Below, in pieces: positions 23,969 through 35,223 of a stretch of DNA of 64,000 bases. Each line of letters starts with the position of its first letter. The first letter of the stretch is position 1. The position numbers were made by a program, and so were the translations under genes. The notes below the pieces were generated by a model, which saw nothing but the letters and a program-made list of their open reading frames with translations, had not been told where the DNA came from and searched no databases. Source of the stretch: Serratia surfactantfaciens (GTDB lineage: Bacteria; Pseudomonadota; Gammaproteobacteria; Enterobacterales; Enterobacteriaceae); contig NZ_CP016948.1 of the NCBI RefSeq assembly GCF_001642805.2, positions 1-64,000 on the forward strand, written 5' to 3'.

Positions 23969-23999
23969 ACGGGGAGCTCAGGCTTCCCGTTTTTTTTTG
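23969..23999 (+). terminator. terminator of the ribF-ispH operon
   Basis: Stem ACGGGGAGC with GCTTCCCGT (23969-23977 and 23982-23990, one G-T pair), followed by nine T. Confidence 0.83.
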
Positions 24000-24221
24000 G
24001 CAGGCTGCGGCGTTAAAAATAAAATCCTGCGAATATTCAAATTTTCTGCTAACTAAAGCCAAATTTATTCTGAGTATTTGAAATAGCTTCTGCGTAATTA
24101 ATTATATGGTCTGATAATAAAGTCATTAATCAGAATATCATTAGCCTGCAATCTAAATGAGCCTGGTGTTGGCAGCGCGATTACAATAATTACAATAGTG
24201 GTGTTGCAGATGTTTCTTATT
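24000..24221. other. AT-rich gap between ispH terminator and the LysR gene
   Basis: About 220 bases, visibly AT-rich compared with the flanking housekeeping genes. No ORF with family resemblance, no clear hairpin terminator for the convergent lysR gene. It marks the left border of the inserted isonitrile locus; no direct repeats or tRNA were seen there. Confidence 0.5.
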
Positions 24222-25148
24222 TTATTCTTGGCGAATCTGTTCTAGAGCGTTTAATCCTTTCTTCTGTAAATAGATCTTCATATGCTCCAGTAATCGTCGC
24301 ACTTTTAATGGCTGAATCTCCCTGCGCGGCATTATGGCATAGCAATTAATTTCCGGTAATCGCCAGTCGGGCAATATTTCTATCAGTTCGCCGCTGCGCA
24401 ATTCTCGCTCAACGTTGGCGAAGAAATTGCGAATGATGCCTTTGCCGGTCAGCGCCAGTTCCTTCATCGCCATGCCGCTGTTGGTGAACAAGCGACCGGT
24501 CATGCGCATGCGGTGCTCGCCGCCGTCGCGGTGGATCAGACGAACAAACTGCGGGTTGCCGAGCGGTGTAAAGGTGACCCATTGGTGGTGCGTCAGCGCC
24601 TGTGGCGAATCCGGCACGCCGTGATGCGCCAGGTAAGCCGGCGAGGCGCACAGCACTTCGCGGCAGCGCGCCAGCCGCGTGGAAACGTAGCTGGAGTCCG
24701 CCAGCACGCCGCCGCGTATCGCCAGATCGATGCGCTGCGTGATGAGATCTATCTTCTCATCATGGATTTCCAACCGCAGCGTGAGGCGGGGATGTTCGTC
24801 GAGAAAACTTTGCAGCGCCGGCACCAGGTAGTGAGTGGCGAATTCGGTGGAGGTGGCGACGCGCAGCTCACCGACCAGTTCGCCGCGCAGCGCGGCGATC
24901 CGTTGTTGGCCTCGTTCGGCGGCGTGGATCATCAACAGGCAATCTTCATAAAAGCACAGCCCGGCTTCGGTCAGACTCAATGAGCGCGTCGAGCGCAGCA
25001 GTAATTGAATGCCCAGATGTTCTTCCAACTGGCGAATATGCTGGCTAACGGCGGAAGTCGTCATGCCCAATTCTTTTGCCGCCATGCTGAATGCGCCGCA
25101 ATCGACCACTTTTGAGAAAATGGCCATACGTCTTAAAATATTGCTCAT
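24222..25148 (-). CDS. LysR-family transcriptional regulator, divergent to the isonitrile operon
   Basis: 308 residues. N-terminal winged helix-turn-helix at about 1-60 (RRMAIFSKVVDCGAFSMAA, then TTSAVSQHIRQLEEHLG), followed by a LysR substrate-binding domain (about 90-290). It belongs to the common CrgA/DmlR-like branch. By position it should control the divergent isonitrile genes, as the LysR regulator PtxR affects pvc genes in Pseudomonas aeruginosa; this is inference. Two dyads in the shared promoter region fit LysR-type binding. The effector is unknown. Both ends of the gene are more AT-rich than its centre. Confidence 0.88.
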   Translation of the reverse strand: MSNILRRMAIFSKVVDCGAFSMAAKELGMTTSAVSQHIRQLEEHLGIQLLLRSTRSLSLTEAGLCFYEDCLLMIHAAERGQQRIAALRGELVGELRVATSTEFATHYLVPALQSFLDEHPRLTLRLEIHDEKIDLITQRIDLAIRGGVLADSSYVSTRLARCREVLCASPAYLAHHGVPDSPQALTHHQWVTFTPLGNPQFVRLIHRDGGEHRMRMTGRLFTNSGMAMKELALTGKGIIRNFFANVERELRSGELIEILPDWRLPEINCYAIMPRREIQPLKVRRLLEHMKIYLQKKGLNALEQIRQE

Positions 25149-25159
25149 AGTTTGTTAAG

Positions 25160-25180
25160 CACAAATTAACCAAGATTGTG
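25160..25180. promoter_or_regulatory. LysR-type operator candidate 1
   Basis: Perfect inverted repeat CACAA-N11-TTGTG, 12 bases upstream of the lysR start. The 11-base centre is typical for LysR-type regulator sites. Position suits autorepression. Confidence 0.55.
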
Positions 25181-25196
25181 AGTTATACGGGCTAAT

Positions 25197-25221
25197 AATA
25201 TAGCACCATCTCTTCTATATT
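25197..25221. promoter_or_regulatory. LysR-type operator candidate 2
   Basis: Perfect inverted repeat AATATAG-N11-CTATATT. Its centre is 39 bases from that of the first dyad. Between the divergent promoters, it could serve activation of the isonitrile operon. Confidence 0.5.
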
Positions 25222-25276
25222 GCCTGAAGCATATAAACGCCGGGCTGGTTATTATTCCGCAGGGATTTTTCTCTTT

Positions 25277-25306
25277 TTGATAAATCTTATTGCGCTTATC
25301 AATAAT
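25277..25306 (+). promoter_or_regulatory. likely promoter of the isonitrile operon, overlapping a dyad
   Basis: TTGATA (25277-25282), 18-base spacer, AATAAT (25301-25306), giving a leader of about 25 bases. The inverted repeat TTGATAA-N12-TTATCAA (25277-25302) covers most of the promoter, so a repressor site is possible. Confidence 0.5.
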
Positions 25307-25338
25307 ACACCCGCGCCACATCGCAACAGGAGCTCATT

Positions 25339-26307
25339 GTGGACAGCGCTCAGAAAGAAGAAATATCGTTAAAGATACTACGTGAATTATTGCAATACCG
25401 TCGCCGCTTCCCCGGCGGTGATGGCACCTCGATTGCCGATGAAGAGCGGCGGGTCACCCAGGTGCAATTGCCGCGCATTCGGGCATTCATTGAAAACGAA
25501 CAGCGCATCGAGTTCGTGCTGCCCGCCTTTCCGACCAAATCGCCTAATGCCAACAAGGTGATCGGCGCGGTGCCGGACATGGCGGAGCGTCTGTCGCTGA
25601 TCTTCCTCAATTCGCTATGCCAGCGCATTCAACTCTACTACCCGCCGGGCGCGCATATCGTTATCTGCTCCGACGGCCACGTGTTCGGCGATCTGATCCG
25701 CGTCAGTGACGAAGCGATCAACCACTACCAGCGCGAAATTGAAAACCTGCTGCATGAAGTGGGCGCGACGCATCTCAGCGTATTCAACCTCGGGGATGTC
25801 AAAGGCCTGGCCGAACATACCGATGATTACGATCTGCTGCGCCAACTGTTGGTGGAAGGCTATGCCGAACCGGAGGAGGCGATCAAGCAACAGCTGATGC
25901 AGGACGAACAGGGCTTACTGCTTTATCGCGCCATCACGCGCTTCCTGTATGAAGATAGCCAACTGCCGGGTTACAGCGGTTCCAACGCCGCACTGCAGAA
26001 AGACGCCAAACAGCGCGCCTGCGGGGTTATTCAGCGCAGCTGGGCCTGGGGCAACCTGCTGGCGCAGCACTTCCCGGCGGCGATCCGCCTGTCGATTCAC
26101 CCGCAGCCGGTCGACAGCCTGAAGATGGGTATCCACATGATGCCGACCAAAGACGACTGGTTGACGCCGTGGCACGGCGTGGCGGCCAACGTGAACGGCC
26201 AGTTCGTGCTGATGAAGCGCAAAGACGCGCAGAGCCTGGACGGCGAACTGGTGGAAATCCGCGGCACGCCGAGCCATTACCTGATCGAACAGCCGCAGAT
26301 GGCCTGA
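25339..26307 (+). CDS. isnA: isocyanide (isonitrile) synthase, PvcA/IsnA/Dit1 family
   Basis: Family enzymes convert the amino group of L-Tyr (or L-Trp) to an isonitrile using a carbon from ribulose 5-phosphate (established for PvcA/IsnA). 322 residues, close to PvcA. Family landmarks: RRFPGGDG near 22-29, LPAFPTKSPN near 61-70, and SDGHVFGDLIRVSD near 112-125. GTG start at 25339 with AGGAG six bases upstream. First gene of a three-gene operon with an IsnB-type oxygenase and a glycosyltransferase. Tyr is the likely substrate because a glycosyltransferase needs a phenol to act on; this is inferred. Confidence 0.9.
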   Translation: MDSAQKEEISLKILRELLQYRRRFPGGDGTSIADEERRVTQVQLPRIRAFIENEQRIEFVLPAFPTKSPNANKVIGAVPDMAERLSLIFLNSLCQRIQLYYPPGAHIVICSDGHVFGDLIRVSDEAINHYQREIENLLHEVGATHLSVFNLGDVKGLAEHTDDYDLLRQLLVEGYAEPEEAIKQQLMQDEQGLLLYRAITRFLYEDSQLPGYSGSNAALQKDAKQRACGVIQRSWAWGNLLAQHFPAAIRLSIHPQPVDSLKMGIHMMPTKDDWLTPWHGVAANVNGQFVLMKRKDAQSLDGELVEIRGTPSHYLIEQPQMA

Positions 26308-26322
26308 GCCTCTGCAGGCCTT

Positions 26323-26352
26323 GCGCCCGAAATCCTGGCGGGCGCGTTTTTG
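26323..26352 (+). terminator. terminator-like hairpin between isnA and isnB
   Basis: GCGCCCG (26323-26329) pairs perfectly with CGGGCGC (26339-26345) across a nine-base loop and is followed by GTTTTTG. It lies inside the 94-base isnA-isnB gap, so it could reduce transcription into the downstream genes. Confidence 0.6.
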
Positions 26353-26401
26353 ACGGCACGTTGCCGTGTGAGCAGCACATTCGATGCAAGGAGAATCACC
26401 G

Positions 26402-27265
26402 ATGAACAACCAACCGCTTGATTGCCACATTCAACTGAATACCCCGTTCGGCGCGATCCTGACGCCGCAGCACCCGGGGCAAAAGATCGGCGAACTGCCG
26501 GTGGCGGCACTGCGGGCGCTGGCGCAGGAGCACCACTTGCTGGTGCTGCGCGGATTCGACTCCGGTTTCAGCGACGCGGATGTCCTGACTCGCTATGCCG
26601 AACGCTGGGGCGAGATCATGATGTGGCCGTTCGGCGCGGTGCTGGACGTGAAAGAACATCCGGACGCCAAGGATCATATCTTCGACAGCAGCTACGTTCC
26701 GCTGCATTGGGATGGCATGTATAAGCCGACCATCCCCGAGTTCCAGCTGTTCCACTGCGTGGCGGCGCCATCGCAGGATGAAGGCGGATGCACCACCTTC
26801 GTCGATACCACGCGACTGTTGGCCAACGCGGACGAAGCGCTGCTGGATCAGTGGCTGTCGGTGTCGATCACTTACCGCATTAAGCAGGTGGTGCACTACG
26901 GCGGTGAAGTCTGTTCGCCGCTGGTGGTGCAGCACCCGAACGGCAGGGGATTGATCATGCGCTACAATGAACCGCCGACGGAAGGCAAAAAATTCCTCAA
27001 CCAGCATGCGCTGGAATATCACGGTGTGCCGGAGCAACAGCAGGAACAGTTCCACCACACCCTGCAGCAGCACCTGTACGATCCGCGTCACTATTATGCC
27101 CACCAGTGGCAGCAGGGCGACGTGGTCGTGGCGGACAACTTCTCGCTGCTGCACGGCCGTGAGGGCTTTACCGCCCGTTCCGCGCGTCATTTGCAGCGCG
27201 TGCATATTCAGAGCAACCCGGTGTGCGCCAATCTGGCGCTGAAGCCGGCCAACGCAGAAGCGTAA
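26402..27265 (+). CDS. isnB: Fe(II)/2-oxoglutarate-dependent oxygenase, PvcB/IsnB (TauD-like) family
   Basis: 287 residues. TauD-type iron ligands are visible: HWD at 102-104 (H102, D104) and distal H251 in LLHGREGF, with basic residues following for 2-oxoglutarate. In known IsnB/PvcB pathways the enzyme desaturates or oxidatively decarboxylates the amino-acid isonitrile, giving the vinyl isonitrile in rhabduscin-type products. I chose ATG 26402 because AAGGAG precedes it by about eight bases; ATG 26384 has no ribosome site. The next gene starts nine bases after its stop, so coupling is likely. Confidence 0.9.
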   Translation: MNNQPLDCHIQLNTPFGAILTPQHPGQKIGELPVAALRALAQEHHLLVLRGFDSGFSDADVLTRYAERWGEIMMWPFGAVLDVKEHPDAKDHIFDSSYVPLHWDGMYKPTIPEFQLFHCVAAPSQDEGGCTTFVDTTRLLANADEALLDQWLSVSITYRIKQVVHYGGEVCSPLVVQHPNGRGLIMRYNEPPTEGKKFLNQHALEYHGVPEQQQEQFHHTLQQHLYDPRHYYAHQWQQGDVVVADNFSLLHGREGFTARSARHLQRVHIQSNPVCANLALKPANAEA

Positions 27266-27274
27266 AGGAGCATT

Positions 27275-28549
27275 ATGGCAAGGATACTGATGGCGGCGGT
27301 CGCCACTCCGGGGCACGTCTACCCGATGTTAGCTATCGCTCGTCACCTGATCGCCCAAGGGCATCAGGTGCGGGTGATGACCGGCGCGCTGTTTCGCGAA
27401 CGCGCCGAAGCGGCTGGGGCGAACTTCGTACCGTTCGACGCGCAGGTGGACTTCGATTATCGCCACCTGGAAGAGCACTTTCCGCAGCGCGCCGCGCTGC
27501 CGCCGGGCAATGCGCAGATGGCGCTGGCGCTGAAGGATTTCTTCGCCGCGCCGATCCCGCTGCTGGATCGGCAGCTGCGTGCGGCCATTGCCGCCGAAAA
27601 GACCGATTTGTTGATGGTGGAGAACTGCTTCTACGGCGTATTGCCGCTGTTGCAGTCCGCCGAACGGCCACCGGTCTTCGGTATCGGCGTTACGCCGCTG
27701 TCGTATTCTTCGCGTGACGCCATTTTTTACGGCCCGCGCATCCCGCCGGCGCTGTTGCCGCAGGCGCTGACCCGCGAGCAATTGGTGGATGAAGAGACGC
27801 GCGTGTTGCTTGATGAGGTGCAGCGGAGCTTCGATGCGGCGCTGGTGCAAGCGGGCGGGCGGGCGCTGACTCGCCCGTTTACCGATGCGCTGATCGGCGG
27901 CTGCGAGCGTTTCCTGCAGTTGGCCACCACGGCGCTGGAATATGAGCGCGACGATCTGCCGAGCGGCGTGCGCTTCGTCGGTCCGCTGCGTAGCGGCGGT
28001 CAACCGGCGGCGGAAGAGACGCTGTGGGAGGCGGACGATGATCGGCCGCTGGTGATCGTGTCTCAGGGCACGTTGGCCAACGTCGATCTGCATCAGCTGA
28101 TCGTGCCGACGCTGCAGGCGCTGGCGCATCTGCCGGTGCGGGTGTTGGCCACCACCGGCGGGCGGGCGACGGCAGGGCTGATGGACGCGTTGCCGGACAA
28201 CGCCAGAGTGCGGGAGTTTATCTCCTTCGAACGCTGGCTGCCGCATGCGTCGCTGCTGATCACCAACGGCGGTTATGGCTCGATCAACTATGCGCTGGAC
28301 AGCGGCGTGCCGCTGATCGTCGCCGGCACCGGCGAGGATAAGCTGGAGGCGGCGGCGCGCGTGGTCGCTGCCGGTTGCGGCATCAGCCTGCACACCAGCA
28401 CGCCGAGCGCAGAACAGATCCTGGCGGCGGCGTCGCGTATTCTGCAGCAGCCGATCTACCGCCAACGCGCGGCGCTGGTGCGTGAAGATTATGCCCGCCA
28501 CGATGCGCTAACGGCGATAGCCAACGAAGTGGCGGCTATTACCGCCTGA
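27275..28549 (+). CDS. GT-B glycosyltransferase (UGT/MGT-like) of the isonitrile cluster
   Basis: 424 residues. N-terminal acceptor half begins ARILMAAVATPGHVYPMLAIA; the C-terminal nucleotide-sugar half contains HASLLITNGGYGSINYAL near 324-341 and GVPLIVAGTGEDK after it. The usual HGG of this motif is NGG here (N331), and the usual DQ pair appears as GEDK. It probably glycosylates the phenol of the tyrosine-derived vinyl isonitrile, as the matching gene does for rhabduscin in Xenorhabdus. The sugar is unknown: no sugar-nucleotide genes lie in the window. AAAGGAG precedes the ATG, and a terminator follows. Confidence 0.85.
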   Translation: MARILMAAVATPGHVYPMLAIARHLIAQGHQVRVMTGALFRERAEAAGANFVPFDAQVDFDYRHLEEHFPQRAALPPGNAQMALALKDFFAAPIPLLDRQLRAAIAAEKTDLLMVENCFYGVLPLLQSAERPPVFGIGVTPLSYSSRDAIFYGPRIPPALLPQALTREQLVDEETRVLLDEVQRSFDAALVQAGGRALTRPFTDALIGGCERFLQLATTALEYERDDLPSGVRFVGPLRSGGQPAAEETLWEADDDRPLVIVSQGTLANVDLHQLIVPTLQALAHLPVRVLATTGGRATAGLMDALPDNARVREFISFERWLPHASLLITNGGYGSINYALDSGVPLIVAGTGEDKLEAAARVVAAGCGISLHTSTPSAEQILAAASRILQQPIYRQRAALVREDYARHDALTAIANEVAAITA

Positions 28550-28570
28550 TCTCGCTGCACCTCCTTCCCA

Positions 28571-28596
28571 GGCGCCGTTTTCGGCGCCTTTTTTCT
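28571..28596 (+). terminator. terminator of the isonitrile operon
   Basis: Stem GGCGCC/GGCGCC extended by flanking pairs (28571-28588) around GTTTTC, followed by six T. About 22 bases after the glycosyltransferase stop. Confidence 0.82.
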
Positions 28597-28793
28597 GCAT
28601 TTTTTCTCAATGGAAACTGCATGATTATGTACAATCGCCGCAGGCCGCCAAATCGGTTGAATGTTAATCTTATGACAGCGCCGCTGATGGAAGCGGGGGA
28701 ATATCATCATTTTCTAATGATGTCATGAATCCTCTGGCGGCGCGCAAGCGGGGCAGTTACCCTGAATCGATGGATTAATGGGATACGCGTTAA

Positions 28794-29633
<840 letters not shown>

Positions 29634-29687
29634 TTGATTTGCATACCATAGTGATGTGGGTGTATTGATCATAATGCTATGATAATC

Positions 29688-29717
29688 GGACAATAATTTT
29701 ATTGTCCTTTTTTTTTA
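29688..29717 (+). terminator. dapB terminator
   Basis: Perfect stem GGACAAT/ATTGTCC (29688-29694 with 29701-29707) followed by nine T. Confidence 0.92.
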
Positions 29718-29864
29718 ACATGATAAATGTGGCTTTGGTTTATTTTTTGTTTTAAAGGTTGTGTTTGTTGATGTTTATCTTGCTAATTACCTTGTTTTTC
29801 TCCGCCTGAGGCTATTTTAACGTCTATTTTAGCCCGTTCCGGCGCCGTTTTCCGTCATTCGGCC

Positions 29865-29880
29865 TCGCAACCGTTTTCCA
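29865..29880. promoter_or_regulatory. PurR-box-like site upstream of carAB
   Basis: The 16 bases from 29865 match about 12 of 16 positions of the PurR consensus (core CGCAACCGTTTTC). They lie roughly 120-135 bases before the inferred P1 start, similar to the PurR site of E. coli carAB. Confidence 0.5.
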
Positions 29881-29965
29881 GCCCCGGTTTTCTGTGTTTT
29901 TATCGCCGCTCAAGCCGCTTGGGCACCGAAAACTGCAAAAATAAAACAAAAAATGGCAGTTTGGG

Positions 29966-29994
29966 TAGACAAGCCGAACACTCATCATTAAAAT
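29966..29994 (+). promoter_or_regulatory. carAB promoter P1
   Basis: TAGACA (29966-29971), 17-base spacer, TAAAAT (29989-29994): five of six matches in each box. By position this is the upstream, pyrimidine-controlled promoter known in E. coli. The remainder of the long gap (29717-30104) is AT-rich and has no gene. Confidence 0.65.
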
Positions 29995-30055
29995 GCGCCC
30001 AATTTGCCAAAAATTGGCCTCGCGGACGGTTTTTGCATTGATTTAGATCGCGATA

Positions 30056-30094
30056 TCTGAATTAATATGCAAATATTGTGATTGATTATTCCTC
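30056..30094 (+). promoter_or_regulatory. tandem ARG boxes at carAB promoter P2
   Basis: Two ARG-box-like sequences: TGAATTAATATGCA starting at 30058 and TGATTGATTATTCC starting at 30079. Their spacing is exactly 21 bases, the normal phasing of paired ArgR boxes. The region closely resembles the E. coli carAB P2 operator and overlaps the expected P2 promoter. Confidence 0.75.
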
Positions 30095-30104
30095 GGAGGA
30101 TGTT

Positions 30105-31253
30105 TTGATTAAGTCAGCGCTATTGGTTCTGGAAGACGGAACCCAATTCCACGGTCGGGCCATCGGGGCAGAGGGAACGGCAGTGGGGGAAGTGGTCTTC
30201 AATACGTCGATGACCGGTTATCAAGAAATCCTCACTGATCCTTCCTATTCCCGCCAGATCGTTACTCTTACTTATCCTCATATCGGCAATGTCGGCACCA
30301 ATGCTTCCGACGAAGAATCCTCCGCAGTACACGCCCAAGGCCTCGTCATTCGTGACCTCCCGCTGATCGCCAGCAACTACCGCAACGAAGAAAGCCTGTC
30401 CGACTACCTCAAGCGTCACAACATCGTGGCGATCGCCGATATCGATACCCGTAAATTGACCCGCCTGCTGCGCGAGAAGGGCGCCCAGAACGGCTGCATC
30501 GTCGCCGCCGATACGCCGGACGCCGCGCTGGCCCTGGCCAAGGCGCAAGGTTTCCCGGGGTTGAAGGGCATGGATCTGGCGAAAGAAGTCACGACCCAAG
30601 AGGCCTACAGCTGGCAGCAAGGCAGCTGGACGCTTGAAGGCGACCTGCCTGAAGCCAAAACCGCCGCGGAACTGCCTTTCCACGTGGTGGCTTACGACTA
30701 CGGCGCCAAGCGCAACATCCTGCGCATGCTGGTGGATCGCGGCTGCCGCCTGACCGTGGTGCCGGCGCAGACCCCGGCCGACGAGGTGCTGAAAATGAAT
30801 CCGGACGGCATCTTCCTGTCCAACGGCCCGGGTGACCCGGAGCCGTGCGACTACGCCATCGCCGCCATCAAACAGTTCCTGGAAACCGACATTCCGGTGT
30901 TCGGCATCTGTCTGGGCCACCAGCTGCTGGCGCTGGCCAGCGGGGCGAAAACCATGAAGATGAAGCTCGGCCACCACGGCGGCAACCACCCGGTGAAGGA
31001 TCTGGACAACAATACCGTGATGATCACCGCGCAGAACCACGGCTTTGCGGTAGACGAGAATAACCTGCCGGCGAACCTGCGCGTGACGCACAAATCGCTG
31101 TTCGACCACACGGTGCAGGGCATTCACCGCACCGACAAGGCGGCGTTCAGTTTCCAGGGGCACCCGGAAGCCAGCCCTGGCCCGCACGACGCCGCGCCGC
31201 TGTTCGATCACTTTATCGAACTGATTGAGACTTACCGTTCTAACGCCAAATAA
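30105..31253 (+). CDS. carA: carbamoyl phosphate synthase, small (glutaminase) subunit
   Basis: Hydrolyses glutamine and channels ammonia to CarB for carbamoyl phosphate, precursor of arginine and pyrimidines. 382 residues from a TTG start at 30105, giving (M)[11 protein letters not shown], the same length and rare start as I recall for E. coli carA. GGAGG lies five to six bases upstream. The class I glutaminase nucleophile is in GICLGHQLL (about C269), with His/Glu of the triad in GHPEASPGP near 353-355. carB begins 16 bases downstream. Confidence 0.98.
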   Translation: MIKSALLVLEDGTQFHGRAIGAEGTAVGEVVFNTSMTGYQEILTDPSYSRQIVTLTYPHIGNVGTNASDEESSAVHAQGLVIRDLPLIASNYRNEESLSDYLKRHNIVAIADIDTRKLTRLLREKGAQNGCIVAADTPDAALALAKAQGFPGLKGMDLAKEVTTQEAYSWQQGSWTLEGDLPEAKTAAELPFHVVAYDYGAKRNILRMLVDRGCRLTVVPAQTPADEVLKMNPDGIFLSNGPGDPEPCDYAIAAIKQFLETDIPVFGICLGHQLLALASGAKTMKMKLGHHGGNHPVKDLDNNTVMITAQNHGFAVDENNLPANLRVTHKSLFDHTVQGIHRTDKAAFSFQGHPEASPGPHDAAPLFDHFIELIETYRSNAK

Positions 31254-31269
31254 TCAGGAGCAGTAAAAA

Positions 31270-34494
<3,225 letters not shown>

Positions 34495-34514
34495 CCGTGC
34501 GATAACGCTATGTC

Positions 34515-34546
34515 AGGGGCGCTGCAATGCAGCGCCCCTTTTTTAT
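34515..34546 (+). terminator. carAB terminator
   Basis: Long perfect stem AGGGGCGCTGCA/TGCAGCGCCCCT (34515-34538) with almost no loop, followed by six T. Confidence 0.9.
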
Positions 34547-34665
34547 TCAGCAAATTTGTCGGCTGGCGTTAAAAATTTCCGCTATCAATCAGTGGGCAAA
34601 CTGTCACTCTGTGTGATTGGTATATGCTTGGTGTATTGGCAAGGAACGAAGGAACGACGATAACA

Positions 34666-35223
34666 ATGATTTTGATAATTTATGCTCACCCGTATCCCCG
34701 GCATTCGCATGCCAATCAGCGCCTGCTGCAGGCGGTGAAGGATCTCCCCGAGGTAGAGGTGCGCTCGCTGTATGAGCTGTATCCCGATTTCAATATCGAC
34801 ATCAATGCCGAACAGCAGGCGCTGGAGCGCGCCGACATGGTGGTGTTGCAGCATCCGATGCAGTGGTACAGCTTTCCGCCGCTGTTGAAGCTGTGGATCG
34901 ATAAAGTGCTGGAGCACGGCTGGGCCTATGGCCACGACGGCAATGCGCTGGTGGGCAAAGACTGCCTGTGGGCGGTAACCAGCGGCGGTGACGAGCACCA
35001 TTTCGAACTGGGCGATTTTCCCAACTTCGCCGCGCTGGCGCAGCCGCTGCAGGCCACGGCGATCTATTGCGGCATGAACTGGCAGCCGTATTTCGCCCTG
35101 CACAACACCTTTACCTGCAACGAACCGGCGTTGCTCGCCGCCGGTGAAGCCTACCGGCAGCGGTTGGTCGACTACCTGATGGAACACGCCGAAGCGGAAA
35201 CCGGGGAGGCCAGCCATGGATAA
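34666..35223 (+). CDS. kefF: KefC ancillary flavoprotein (quinone oxidoreductase)
   Basis: Flavodoxin-fold protein that binds and activates the KefC efflux system; also has quinone reductase activity in E. coli. 185 residues from ATG 34666 ([17 protein letters not shown]); an upstream in-frame ATG at 34624 adds 14 unconserved residues. The NQO-type flavin-binding pattern [20 protein letters not shown] is near 61-80. Its last eight bases overlap kefC, so translation is coupled. Expected trigger: glutathione-electrophile adducts. Confidence 0.95.
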   Translation: MILIIYAHPYPRHSHANQRLLQAVKDLPEVEVRSLYELYPDFNIDINAEQQALERADMVVLQHPMQWYSFPPLLKLWIDKVLEHGWAYGHDGNALVGKDCLWAVTSGGDEHHFELGDFPNFAALAQPLQATAIYCGMNWQPYFALHNTFTCNEPALLAAGEAYRQRLVDYLMEHAEAETGEASHG

